Source of the DNA: an uncultured Bacteroidales bacterium
Lineage (GTDB): Bacteria > Bacteroidota > Bacteroidia > Bacteroidales > CAIWKO01
Length of the DNA stretch: 44,200 nt
Direction of reading: 5' to 3'
Assembly: GCA_903913285.1 (NCBI GenBank)
Contig: CAIWKO010000017.1
Location: 1 to 44,200, forward strand
Numbering within the stretch: the stretch's first letter is position 1; every line of letters starts with the position of its first letter. Below, piece after piece: positions 1 to 8,181 of the stretch. The translations under genes and the position numbers were made by a program. A model generated the notes under the pieces. That model saw only the letters and a list, made by a program, of their open reading frames with translations. It was not told the DNA's origin and made no database searches.

Positions 1-131
1 AGACCATAGACCATAGACCATAGACCATAGACCATAGACCATAGACCATAGACCATAGACCATAGACCATAGACCATAGACCATAGACCATAGACCATAG
101 ACCATAGACCATAGACCATAGACCATAGACC
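1..131. repeat. Heptanucleotide tandem repeat (AGACCAT)n
   Basis: A perfect 7-bp unit, AGACCAT, is repeated about 18.7 times from the first base of the window to about 131, where it breaks into a T-rich stretch. The array probably starts before the window. No reading frame of this region is part of a recognisable gene. It lies beyond the 3' end of the HAD gene. Confidence 0.95.
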
Positions 132-315
132 TTTTTAAACAACAGAGAACACAACGAAAAACAGAGGAACACAGAGAAAATCTTCCGGCTTCGGTCTTTC
201 GTCTTCTAACTTCCGAACTAAAAAGTCCCGCCAACTCAAACAAAAACCCTCCCTCACCTTTCAACTTTAGGCACTTTAGCTCACTTTAGACACTTTAGGC
301 ACTTCCAACTCGTAA
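132..315. other. Low-complexity intergenic DNA
   Basis: This stretch has no supportable gene. It holds a purine-rich part with repeated ACAGAG words (about 142-178) and, near 265-305, four imperfect copies of ACTTTAGGC / ACTTTAGCTC with a 9-10 bp step. A related pattern (ACTCTAGTC / ACTCTAGCTC) recurs at about 826-875. I see no clear terminator for the HAD gene here. Confidence 0.6.
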
Positions 316-804
316 TTAGTAACTGGTAACTATCCCCTCAAGTTCTTCCATCCCGCAGATAACCTTATCGGCCAAAGGGTAGTCGCCTTCCGTTTGTTTT
401 TCGTTGAACAGCACGGTAAACATGCCGCATTGTTTGGCTCCGGTGATATCTTTTTCATACAGGTTGCCGATCATGGCGCAGTGTTCAGGCTTAACACCTA
501 TTTTGTTGGCTATCGTTTCGAAAAAACGTACATCGGGTTTCTCGTAGCCCAGATCTTTCGAAGAAAAGAAATAGCGAAAATAGCGCTCTGCTCCCACCCG
601 TTCCAGTGCGCGTATCATGGCCTGCGTATCCGACTGTCCTGCATTGGTAGCTATCACAATGATGTATTTGTTGTAGAGTTGCTGCAAGGCAAGCTCTGCA
701 TTGGGTATCCATCCTACGCGGTCCCACAGATACATGGGGCCTTCCTTCTCCGGAAAATCCCGCATCACCGTGTCGCCCCAATCGAATATTAATGCTTTTA
801 TCAT
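316..804 (-). CDS. HAD-superfamily hydrolase
   Basis: This is a 162-residue protein of the haloacid dehalogenase superfamily, most likely a small phosphatase or phosphomonoester hydrolase of unknown substrate. Motif I is FDWGDTV (residues 7-13), with the nucleophile Asp8. The position normally held by the second, acid/base Asp is Gly10, a variant seen in some HAD proteins that may lower or change phosphatase activity. Motif II is the IATNAG segment, motif III is the Lys of YEKPD, and motif IV is the GNLYEKD segment near residue 115. The short length leaves room only for a small cap. It is last in a minus-strand run after the alpha/beta hydrolase, with a 58-bp gap containing short repeats. Confidence 0.85.
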   Translation of the reverse strand: MIKALIFDWGDTVMRDFPEKEGPMYLWDRVGWIPNAELALQQLYNKYIIVIATNAGQSDTQAMIRALERVGAERYFRYFFSSKDLGYEKPDVRFFETIANKIGVKPEHCAMIGNLYEKDITGAKQCGMFTVLFNEKQTEGDYPLADKVICGMEELEGIVTSY

Positions 805-825
805 CTTATGATTTGAACCTTTTAA

Positions 826-875
826 CTCTTAACTCTAGTCACTCTAGCTCACTCTAGTCACTCTAGCTCACTTTC
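826..875. repeat. Short degenerate tandem repeat between two genes
   Basis: The gap between the HAD start and the alpha/beta hydrolase stop is made of ACTCTAGTC and ACTCTAGCTC words alternating with a 19-bp super-period. It resembles the ACTTTAG repeats near 265-305 on the other side of the HAD gene, so this gene is flanked by related simple repeats. Confidence 0.7.
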
Positions 876-1795
876 CTTGCCAACCATCGTGTCAGCTCTT
901 CCCACACCTCTATTTTATTGATCTCGTTAAGCATTTCGTGACGGCCTCCGTCGTAGAGTTGCATCGTAACATTGGTGAACCATTTCTTTTTCAGATAGGT
1001 TTCAACTTGCTTCGGGCCTTCACCCTTTTCGCCCACCGGATCGAACTTGCCCGAGAGTATCAGTATCGGAAAATCGTTGTTGAGGTTTTCATACAGGTCT
1101 TTCCGCTGCACGTACATCAGCAGGCGGAAAAGTTCGCGATAGAACGACGAAGTGCACACAAAACCGCAATACGGGTCGGCTGTATAAAGCCTGCACACGT
1201 TCTCGTCGCGGCTCAGCCAGTCGAAAGGTGTTTTGTTGGGTTTGAAAGGTGTGTTATACGAACCGAACGAAAGCGTATCGAGCAGTTTGCTGTGGTTGCG
1301 TTTGCCCAGAAGCATACATTGAAACTTAGCCACTTCCAGTCCGAAACTCAGCAGCGAAGATCCATACCATGCCGTTCCCGATATGATCACGCCTGAAATG
1401 GTCGAAGCAAATATATCCAGATAGGCCCGTGCGTAGAACGAACCCATGCTATGTCCCAGCAGTACGATCTTATTACCCGGCAACAGGGCTTTAATGTATT
1501 TATTGAGCAGATGCATATCGCCCAGCACGGTTCTCCAGCTGTTGCCACCGCCTATATAACCTGCGTTTATCATGGCACCTGCCGTCTTTCCGTGTCCGCG
1601 ATGATCGTTGGCAAAAACAGCATAACCATGCTTCACCATGTAAACAGCAAAGGCTTCGTAACGCGCTGCGTGTTCGGCCATTCCGTGAGCTATCTGAACA
1701 ATGCCTTTAACCGTGCTTTTATCATCAGGCATCCACGAATACACCGTGAGCCTGACATCATCATCGGCCTCTATTGTAAATATATCTGTTTCCAT
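863..1795 (-). CDS. Alpha/beta hydrolase, monoacylglycerol lipase-like
   Basis: This is a 310-residue serine hydrolase of the Hydrolase_4 (S33-like, monoacylglycerol lipase) group, expected to cleave acylglycerol or lysophospholipid esters. The oxyanion/HG region is QIAHGMAEHAARY (near 34-46). The nucleophile elbow is GHSMG with Ser116. The acid is Asp252 in SGKFDP and the base is His286 in GGRHEML, so the full triad is present. No signal peptide is visible, so it is probably cytoplasmic. It starts only 3 bp after the lysoplasmalogenase stop, so the two are very likely co-transcribed. Together they suggest turnover of lyso-ether and lyso-acyl lipids (inference). The exact substrate cannot be read from the sequence. 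Confidence 0.88.
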   Translation of the reverse strand: METDIFTIEADDDVRLTVYSWMPDDKSTVKGIVQIAHGMAEHAARYEAFAVYMVKHGYAVFANDHRGHGKTAGAMINAGYIGGGNSWRTVLGDMHLLNKYIKALLPGNKIVLLGHSMGSFYARAYLDIFASTISGVIISGTAWYGSSLLSFGLEVAKFQCMLLGKRNHSKLLDTLSFGSYNTPFKPNKTPFDWLSRDENVCRLYTADPYCGFVCTSSFYRELFRLLMYVQRKDLYENLNNDFPILILSGKFDPVGEKGEGPKQVETYLKKKWFTNVTMQLYDGGRHEMLNEINKIEVWEELTRWLARKVS

Positions 1796-1798
1796 ATT

Positions 1799-2464
1799 CT
1801 ACCAATTCATAAATCCAACAAGTATGAACAATTGGGCTGTCGCGTATGTACCAAGTATCCATCCACCGCTTTTCCTCACATGTTTCCTGAACGTATCGAA
1901 AGCCATTATGGTGTCGGATACCAGAAACAACAACGAACCCAACAATTGTACAGTAGATACATCGGTCATCTGATCGGCCCAATGCACGAAACAAAGGTAC
2001 GAAAAACAGAGTTCTGCGAAAATATATATTAGTACAGCTATTTTAAGTTCTTTCCAATACTTATAAAGTCGCTTGTAAATATATATGCCAGCAAACAGAA
2101 ACACCACAACGAATATGATCGAGAACGTTGAAAAACTATTTGCATCCACCTGGTGGCGGAACATAAAAACAATATACAACAACTGAACCACCAAAAACGA
2201 ATGCATGCCTGCTATCAACCATTTTCTGGTTTTATACCACAACAAAAGGATATCTCCTGTCCAGGCAAAGAACAAAGCAGCAATAATAACTGGCTGCAGA
2301 AACATATAGCTTACCAGATAAAACAACAGCAAACATGGCATCATCAGCGGTTTTGAAACATACAAGAGCGTCCGCTTATGATACACTCGTGCAAAAACAG
2401 TCATCAACGACACAGAGATATATAGAAACAACACAACCATATTACGCACTATCTCGTTTTCCAT
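1799..2464 (-). CDS. Lysoplasmalogenase (YhhN family)
   Basis: This is an integral membrane protein of 221 residues in the YhhN/TMEM86 family, which hydrolyses the vinyl-ether bond of lysoplasmalogens. It is a run of hydrophobic helices with the family's FFAWTGDILLLW segment in the first half and a C-terminal block (GTYATAQLFILVGFMNW) typical of the family. An upstream TTG at 2536 would add 24 residues. I prefer ATG 2464 because a perfect -7 box on this strand (2485-2492) puts the transcript start near 2478, downstream of the TTG. It heads the run with the alpha/beta hydrolase 3 bp downstream. Plasmalogens occur mainly in anaerobes, which fits the other genes here. Confidence 0.82.
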   Translation of the reverse strand: MENEIVRNMVVLFLYISVSLMTVFARVYHKRTLLYVSKPLMMPCLLLFYLVSYMFLQPVIIAALFFAWTGDILLLWYKTRKWLIAGMHSFLVVQLLYIVFMFRHQVDANSFSTFSIIFVVVFLFAGIYIYKRLYKYWKELKIAVLIYIFAELCFSYLCFVHWADQMTDVSTVQLLGSLLFLVSDTIMAFDTFRKHVRKSGGWILGTYATAQLFILVGFMNW

Positions 2465-2484
2465 AGCTTTTCTGATTAGAAAAA

Positions 2485-2492
2485 CAAACCTA
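2485..2492 (-). promoter_or_regulatory. -7 promoter box TAGGTTTG (lysoplasmalogenase)
   Basis: This is a perfect match to the Bacteroidota -7 consensus TAnnTTTG on the minus strand. It lies about 20 bp before the ATG at 2464 and supports that start. Confidence 0.65.
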
Positions 2493-2567
2493 CAGCTATT
2501 TATTCGAACAGAAAAACAAAACCAAAAGAATAACAAAAAATTAAATCGAATTTAGTCCGACTATGTA

Positions 2568-2575
2568 TAATTTTG
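2568..2575 (+). promoter_or_regulatory. -7 promoter box TAATTTTG (T9SS cargo gene)
   Basis: This is a perfect TAnnTTTG match 22 bp before the ATG at 2598, divergent from the lysoplasmalogenase promoter. Confidence 0.6.
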
Positions 2576-2597
2576 TACCATAATTTGTTTCCTAACA

Positions 2598-4814
2598 ATG
2601 AAGCACAAACTCACTGTTCTGCTTACTGTATTTCTATTTGGATTTACGGCAATAGCACCCGCTTATGGTCAGGCGGTGGTGATAAACGAATTATGTGTCA
2701 GTCCTCCCGATCCTGCCGGCGCTACCAACGCCAACTCTTTGTATAATATGACCGAACAACCACCCGATAACAAAGAATGGATAGAACTATACAACACTAC
2801 ATGTGCACCTGTTGATATAAGCTGTTATACACTGGGAAGCAATGCACAAAGAATAACCTCGCTCGGCACAGAAGAAAACTGGGGTGCTTTCACTTTTCCT
2901 TCCGGAACAATAATTCCTCCGTTCGGGTTTCTAATAATTGGAGGCAACCATGCTCAGGTGCCTGTTCTTAATTTTGATATGAACGCATATCGTAACTCCA
3001 CCTTTGGAGTTCAATATCTTGACGGATATTCCGACAGATGGTTTCTGCGCAACGAATACGGCTGGCTTGCCTTTTACGATCCTAACGGTGTTCCGGTTGA
3101 TGCAGTGTATTGGGATGCTTATGGCAACCCTGCCAATTTGGGTGCACAGAACGAATATCAGCATGCTATTGTCACTACTACAACCTGCCATGGCATAGAA
3201 ACCCTTGCAGCTGCAGCCAGCATACCCGGTATAGAATATGTGGGGGCTTGTTTGGCAAATACATACACATCGTTTCAGCGGGTTACAGACGGTTCGCTGG
3301 TATGGAGCAGCACCCCCATAACAGCTACTCCCGCGGCCTGCAACGGGCCTTGTGTTATAGCGCCCCTGCTGAATATCACTCCCCACAGTGCCAGTTGTGC
3401 CGGCAACGACGGCAGCCTTACGCTAACTATAACCGACGGACACACGGGACCATACACCATCAATTGGCTCAATCCTGCAGGACTTCACGCTTCAATCCTG
3501 AACAACCTTACTCCCGGCACCTACATTGTTCAGGTGGTGGATGCTACCTCTTGTTTTACGGTTTACGATACAGTTACTATCAATGAATTGCCTCAGCCTA
3601 CAGTTGCATTTTCGAACGTGCATAACGAAACCTGCACAGCATCAAACGGTACTATAACTGCAATGGTTACCAACGGTAACCTGCCCATAAACTATAACTG
3701 GAGCACCACGCCACCTGCTGTTTCTCAAACAGTCAGCAATTTGCCTGCCGGAACCTATCAGGTAACCATCACCGACCATCTGGGCTGTACGGCAACAAAT
3801 ACCATTACACTTATCAATTCTCCCGGACCGCAAATAAATATCGACAGCGTTAAGAACGAAATGTGCAGCGCAGCAGATGCAGCGATATACTCTAGTCCGA
3901 ACGGGGGAACTTTGCCATATACCTATGCCTGGAATTCGTCGCCTGTGCAGTATACACAAAACCTTACGGGGGTTCATGCAGGCAATTACACCATAACAGT
4001 TACCGACAGCAATGGCTGCATGGCTCAAACCGACACTACCCTCACCGATACTCCTCCTCCCCACGTGGCCTTCATCAATATACAATACGACACCTGCAAC
4101 AAAGGCACAGGGGCTGCCGAAGTGTTGGCATCGGGCGGACATCCGCCCTACGCCTATAATTGGAATAACAATATTTCGACCAACGATTTCATATCCCATA
4201 TGGGCGAAGGCACTTATACGGTTTCTGTAACCGACAGTTTTTGCACCACCGTTGCATCGGTGCTTATTCCGAACATACCCGGCCCTCAGGCCGACTATTC
4301 GTTCTACCCACCAGTTGCAACTATTGAAGATCCCGTGTTTCGTTTTCAGGACGCTTCGGTCGGTCAGATAGATCATTGGTTCTGGGATTTCGGAGATAAT
4401 ACCTATTCTGATGAACAGTCGCCTTTCCACACCTATACGGATGTCGGCACCTATCATGTGTTGCTGGTGATAACAAACGATTACGGTTGCAGAGATTCTA
4501 TTTTTAAGACCATCATTGTAATTACACCCATCACCCTCTTCGTGCCCAACTGTTTCACTCCGAACGGCGACGGAAAGAACGACAGGTTCAGGGTTTACAG
4601 CGAGAACATCTGCGACTTCGATCTGTATCTTTACGATCGCTGGGGCGAAATGATCTACCATTCAAATGATCCTGAAGCCGAATGGAACGGAAACTATAAG
4701 GGAGTTCCCGCTGCAGAAGGAGTTTACAGCTGGGTGATATTCTATTCGGAAGATTGGGCAGAGATACTAAAGATACCTAAAAGCCTTAAAGGTTCGCTGA
4801 CCATTATAAGATAA
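2598..4814 (+). CDS. T9SS type B (CHU_C) cargo protein with SprB and PKD repeats
   Basis: This is a 738-residue exported surface or secreted protein. Residues 1-25 form a Sec signal peptide ending in AYGQ. Residues about 26-165 look like a lamin-tail (LTD) domain (VVINEL, EWIELYN, DISCYTL). From about 254 to 560 there are four SprB-like repeats, each beginning with a Cys/Asn-rich GS-type strand and ending in a GTY-x-V-x-V-x-D-x2-C block. A PKD domain follows (about 561-642, with FWDFGDN). The last ~95 residues are a gliding-motility-type C-terminal domain (FVPNCFTPNGDGKND, YDRWGEMIY), the type B sorting signal of the type IX secretion system. It is monocistronic with its own promoter. The function is probably adhesion or an extracellular matrix role (inference); no catalytic domain is visible. 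Confidence 0.9.
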   Translation: MKHKLTVLLTVFLFGFTAIAPAYGQAVVINELCVSPPDPAGATNANSLYNMTEQPPDNKEWIELYNTTCAPVDISCYTLGSNAQRITSLGTEENWGAFTFPSGTIIPPFGFLIIGGNHAQVPVLNFDMNAYRNSTFGVQYLDGYSDRWFLRNEYGWLAFYDPNGVPVDAVYWDAYGNPANLGAQNEYQHAIVTTTTCHGIETLAAAASIPGIEYVGACLANTYTSFQRVTDGSLVWSSTPITATPAACNGPCVIAPLLNITPHSASCAGNDGSLTLTITDGHTGPYTINWLNPAGLHASILNNLTPGTYIVQVVDATSCFTVYDTVTINELPQPTVAFSNVHNETCTASNGTITAMVTNGNLPINYNWSTTPPAVSQTVSNLPAGTYQVTITDHLGCTATNTITLINSPGPQINIDSVKNEMCSAADAAIYSSPNGGTLPYTYAWNSSPVQYTQNLTGVHAGNYTITVTDSNGCMAQTDTTLTDTPPPHVAFINIQYDTCNKGTGAAEVLASGGHPPYAYNWNNNISTNDFISHMGEGTYTVSVTDSFCTTVASVLIPNIPGPQADYSFYPPVATIEDPVFRFQDASVGQIDHWFWDFGDNTYSDEQSPFHTYTDVGTYHVLLVITNDYGCRDSIFKTIIVITPITLFVPNCFTPNGDGKNDRFRVYSENICDFDLYLYDRWGEMIYHSNDPEAEWNGNYKGVPAAEGVYSWVIFYSEDWAEILKIPKSLKGSLTIIR

Positions 4815-4846
4815 TATTATTCAATAAACTAAACCGTTTCCAAAGG

Positions 4847-4872
4847 TTTTTACGAATTCTTTTCCGTAAAAA
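4847..4872. terminator. A/T-rich hairpin after the T9SS cargo gene
   Basis: TTTTTACG (4847-4854) and CGTAAAAA (4865-4872) form a perfect 8-bp stem with a 10-nt loop, 32 bp after the stop. A third copy of the TTTTTTACG word follows near 4889. It may terminate transcription, but there is no strong GC stem, so an operator is an alternative. Confidence 0.4.
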
Positions 4873-4961
4873 ACGCAGCTCTTTCGCTATTTTTTACGAT
4901 ATTTGCCCCCGTTTGAATAAGCACCAAACCATATCGAAATTCTATTCTAAACTATTAAGTC

Positions 4962-6521
4962 ATGATAACATTAGGTTCACACGATCTTACACTTGAAGAA
5001 ATCTATTCCATTCTATTTCAAAGAGAAGAAATAACACTTAGCCCCGAATCCTTCGAGAGAGTAAAGAAATGCCACGAATTTCTCCGCGATTTCAGCGAAG
5101 ATAAGGTCATATACGGTATCAATACCGGCCTCGGCCCTATGGCTCCCTATAAAATTGATAAAGAAAACCGCAAACAACTTCAGTTGAATGCCATTCGCAG
5201 CCATTGTTCGGGTTTAGGTGAACCCCTGCCCGATAAATATGCCAAAGCTGCCATGCTTTCACGCCTGAACACGCAACTCAGAGGATATTCCGGAATACAT
5301 ACAGAAGTTATCGACCTATTAGTAAAACTGATCAACTCGAACATTTCAGCAGTAATACCCGAACACGGCGGCGTGGGTGCTAGTGGAGATCTGGTGCAGC
5401 TTGCTCATCTGGCTCTCGTATTAATTGGCGAAGGAGAAGTCTGGCAAAATGGCGAAATAAAACAAACCAAAGAAGTTTTTGCTCAAAACAACATCACTCC
5501 TATTTCTATTCATATCCGCGAAGGATTGTCGCTCATCAACGGTACTTCCGTTATGACAGGCATTGGCGTCATCAACCTGATGAATGCCTACAACCTGATG
5601 AATTGGTCAGTTATAGCCTCCAGTATTATTAATGAGATCGTTGGTTCTTTTGATGATCATTTTTCGCACGAACTTAACATCGTGAAACGCCATAAAGGTC
5701 AGGAAGTCATTGCCGGCTATATGCGCAATGTACTTTCAACAAGTTCGCTGATACGCAAGCGTCAGGAACATCTCTACGGCCGCGAATTCAAAGAAGATAT
5801 CATTGCCGACAAGGTTCAGGAATATTATTCGCTGCGTTGCGTTCCTCAGATACTTGGACCAATTTTCGACACGCTTGTCAACTCCGAACAAATACTCATT
5901 TCCGAATTCAATTCGGTGAACGACAATCCTATCATCGATGTTGAAAACCAAAACATTTTCCACGGAGGCAACTTTCACGGCGATTATGTTTCGTTGGAAA
6001 TGGACAAGATAAAAACAGCCATCACACGTCTTTCAATGCTGTCGGAGCGCCAATTGAACTATCTGCTAAACCCGCGTTTGAACGATCTGCTTCCGCCATT
6101 TGTAAATCTGGGTACCCTCGGATTGAATTTCGGTATGCAGGGCGTACAGTTCACAGCCACTTCAACCGTTGCCGAAAACCAAACCTTATGCTTCCCCAAT
6201 TATGTTCACAGTATTTCATGCAACAACGACAACCAGGACATCGTAAGTATGGGAACCAATTCAGCATTGTTCACCAAAAAAGTGATCAGCAACACTTATG
6301 ATGTACTGGCTATCGAACTGATGACACTGCTGCAGGCTATCGATTATCTGAAATATCAGGATCGTTTGTCAGATTACACTAAGGAAGTGTACACAAAACT
6401 ACGCGAGATCGTTCCTGCATTTTCGGAAGACACCACAAAATCAGCCGACATCAAACGTATCAGAAAATACATGGAAAAGAACAGGATACAGGCAGATAAA
6501 AAACTCCCGAACCTGATATAA
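4962..6521 (+). CDS. Aromatic amino acid ammonia-lyase (TAL/HAL family)
   Basis: This 519-residue enzyme belongs to the MIO-dependent ammonia-lyases (histidine, phenylalanine and tyrosine ammonia-lyase), which remove ammonia from an amino acid to give a cinnamate- or urocanate-type product. Ala140-Ser141-Gly142 in HGGVGASGDL form the MIO cofactor. The catalytic Tyr51 lies in YGINTGLGPM, and the NDNPIID and QDIVSMG segments are present. The selectivity pair is His81-Cys82 in RSHCSGLGEP. From memory, the sequence resembles the Flavobacterium johnsoniae tyrosine ammonia-lyase through most of its length, which also has RSH at this place, so tyrosine is my best guess and histidine the alternative. 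No hut genes or flexirubin/aryl-polyene genes lie nearby. RNase Z follows after 13 bp. A weak -7 box (GATATTTG) lies near 4908. Confidence 0.88.
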   Translation: MITLGSHDLTLEEIYSILFQREEITLSPESFERVKKCHEFLRDFSEDKVIYGINTGLGPMAPYKIDKENRKQLQLNAIRSHCSGLGEPLPDKYAKAAMLSRLNTQLRGYSGIHTEVIDLLVKLINSNISAVIPEHGGVGASGDLVQLAHLALVLIGEGEVWQNGEIKQTKEVFAQNNITPISIHIREGLSLINGTSVMTGIGVINLMNAYNLMNWSVIASSIINEIVGSFDDHFSHELNIVKRHKGQEVIAGYMRNVLSTSSLIRKRQEHLYGREFKEDIIADKVQEYYSLRCVPQILGPIFDTLVNSEQILISEFNSVNDNPIIDVENQNIFHGGNFHGDYVSLEMDKIKTAITRLSMLSERQLNYLLNPRLNDLLPPFVNLGTLGLNFGMQGVQFTATSTVAENQTLCFPNYVHSISCNNDNQDIVSMGTNSALFTKKVISNTYDVLAIELMTLLQAIDYLKYQDRLSDYTKEVYTKLREIVPAFSEDTTKSADIKRIRKYMEKNRIQADKKLPNLI

Positions 6522-6534
6522 ACCAAATGAACTG

Positions 6535-7446
6535 ATGAAATTTGAACTCACCGTTTTGGGTTGTAGTTCGGCCACACCGACAAAAGAACGCCATCCAAGC
6601 GCTCAGGTGTTGAATATCTCAGATAAACTTTTTTTGATAGATTGCGGCGAAGGCACTCAGATGCAACTGATGCATTATAAAATTAAATTTCAGCGCATCG
6701 ACCATATCTTTATTTCCCATCTCCACGGAGACCATTATCTGGGATTGGTGGGTTTGTTATTCACGCTGCATTTATTTGGACGTACCAAAGAGATGCACAT
6801 TTATGCCAACCATGATCTGTTGGAAATAATCAATCTGCAGTTCAAAGCTTCAGCAACAAATTTGCTATACCCACTAATTTTTCATCCGCTCACCGAAAAT
6901 ATATCAGAAACACTGTATGAAGATGAAAAAATACGGGTCAATTCCTTTCCGCTTATACACAGAGTTCCAACACATGGGTTTTTATTCGTTCAGAAGAATG
7001 CGCTTTTGCATTTAGACAAAGAAAAAATTAAAGAACTGAATATCCCTTTCAAATATCTCAACAAAATAAAACAGGGCGAAGACTATATCGACGGAAACGG
7101 CAAAAAATATATGAATTCAGAATTAACATTGCCGCCCCAGTCTTCCAAATCATACGCTTATTGTTCCGATACAGCATATAGTTCTGAAATAATTCCGCAT
7201 ATTAATAATGCAGACCTCCTGTATCATGAGGCAACTTTTATGCACGATATGGAAAGCAATGCCATCGAAAAACAGCATTCCACTACCCTGCATGCTGCTA
7301 GGACAGCAAAAGAAGCCAATGCAAAACGGTTGCTTGTCGGACATTTTTCAGCGCGTTATGATGATCTGAGCAGACTTTTGGAAGAAACCAGAGGTGCATT
7401 TCCATATACGGAACTGGCACAGGAGGGTGTTACGTATATAGTGTAG
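6535..7446 (+). CDS. rnz: Ribonuclease Z
   Basis: This is a 303-residue metallo-beta-lactamase-fold endonuclease that matures tRNA 3' ends. The zinc ligands are in SHLHGDHYLG (His62, His64, Asp66, His67). Further ligands are in the HRVPTHGF, YCSDTAYS and GHFSARY segments. The length and the N-terminal LTVLGCSSATPT are typical of the short bacterial RNase Z. It starts 13 bp after the ammonia-lyase and its stop lies 1 bp from the convergent recR stop, so there is no room for a separate terminator between the two. Confidence 0.95.
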   Translation: MKFELTVLGCSSATPTKERHPSAQVLNISDKLFLIDCGEGTQMQLMHYKIKFQRIDHIFISHLHGDHYLGLVGLLFTLHLFGRTKEMHIYANHDLLEIINLQFKASATNLLYPLIFHPLTENISETLYEDEKIRVNSFPLIHRVPTHGFLFVQKNALLHLDKEKIKELNIPFKYLNKIKQGEDYIDGNGKKYMNSELTLPPQSSKSYAYCSDTAYSSEIIPHINNADLLYHEATFMHDMESNAIEKQHSTTLHAARTAKEANAKRLLVGHFSARYDDLSRLLEETRGAFPYTELAQEGVTYIV

Positions 7447-7447
7447 A

Positions 7448-8071
7448 TTACCGCATTTGATAGTTGGCCTGATACGGTGTTCTATTGATAATAGAACGGC
7501 CCAATGTCACTTCATCGGCATATTCCAGTTCATCTCCAAACGAAATACCGCGGGCAATTGAACTGACATCAATATCAAAATTACTCAGTTTTTTATACAG
7601 GAAGAAACATGTGGTATCACCTTCGATGGTGGCTGGCAATGCCATGATCACTTCTTTGCATATACCTGTGGCTATTCGGTTCAGCAAGGGTTCTATATTC
7701 AGATCGTTCGGGCCGATGCCGTCAATAGGCGAAATGATACCTCCAAGAACATGGTACACTCCGTTATACTGGCTTGTGTTTTCCACAGCAATAATATCAC
7801 GTATATCTTCCACAACACAGATGATTGATTTATCGCGTTTGATACTCGCACAAATTTCGCAGCATTCATCTTCGGTAATATTATAGCAATGCTTGCAATA
7901 GCGTATCTCCTGACGCAACTTCACTATCGTATTTCCCAGCAAAGATGCTATCTCTTCTTCTTCCCTCAAAAGATATAATACCATACGCACAGCAGATTTT
8001 CGTCCAATACCAGGCAGTTTGGCAAATTCATTAACGGCTTGTTCGAATAGTTTGGATGGATAGTTTGCCAC
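7448..8071 (-). CDS. recR: Recombination protein RecR
   Basis: This 207-residue protein acts with RecO/RecF in loading RecA at gaps. It shows the N-terminal helix-hairpin-helix (KLPGIGRKSAVRMVLYLL, about 18-35), the four-Cys zinc finger (Cys59, Cys62, Cys71, Cys74), and a Toprim domain starting at ICVVEDIRD with the Walker-like GIGPNDL segment. Length and order are standard. A perfect -7 box 17-24 bp upstream gives a very short leader. It is convergent with rnz, with one base between the stops. Confidence 0.96.
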   Translation of the reverse strand: MANYPSKLFEQAVNEFAKLPGIGRKSAVRMVLYLLREEEEIASLLGNTIVKLRQEIRYCKHCYNITEDECCEICASIKRDKSIICVVEDIRDIIAVENTSQYNGVYHVLGGIISPIDGIGPNDLNIEPLLNRIATGICKEVIMALPATIEGDTTCFFLYKKLSNFDIDVSSIARGISFGDELEYADEVTLGRSIINRTPYQANYQMR

Positions 8072-8087
8072 TCGGAATAATTTTATG

Positions 8088-8095
8088 CAAATTTA
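8088..8095 (-). promoter_or_regulatory. -7 promoter box TAAATTTG (recR)
   Basis: This is a perfect TAnnTTTG match on the minus strand, about 17 bp before the recR ATG, in the divergent gap with the symporter gene. Confidence 0.6.
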
Positions 8096-8158
8096 TGAAA
8101 TATAGCCACAGATTTGCAGGTTTAAGCAAATCAATTGCAACTTTTTTAATTTAAATAC

Positions 8159-8166
8159 TATTTTTG
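8159..8166 (+). promoter_or_regulatory. -7 promoter box TATTTTTG (symporter)
   Basis: This is a perfect TAnnTTTG match. It overlaps a possible TTG start at 8164, so that codon would lie inside the promoter. This supports GTG 8182 as the symporter start, with a very short leader. Confidence 0.6.
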
Positions 8167-8181
8167 TGTAAAATAAACGAC

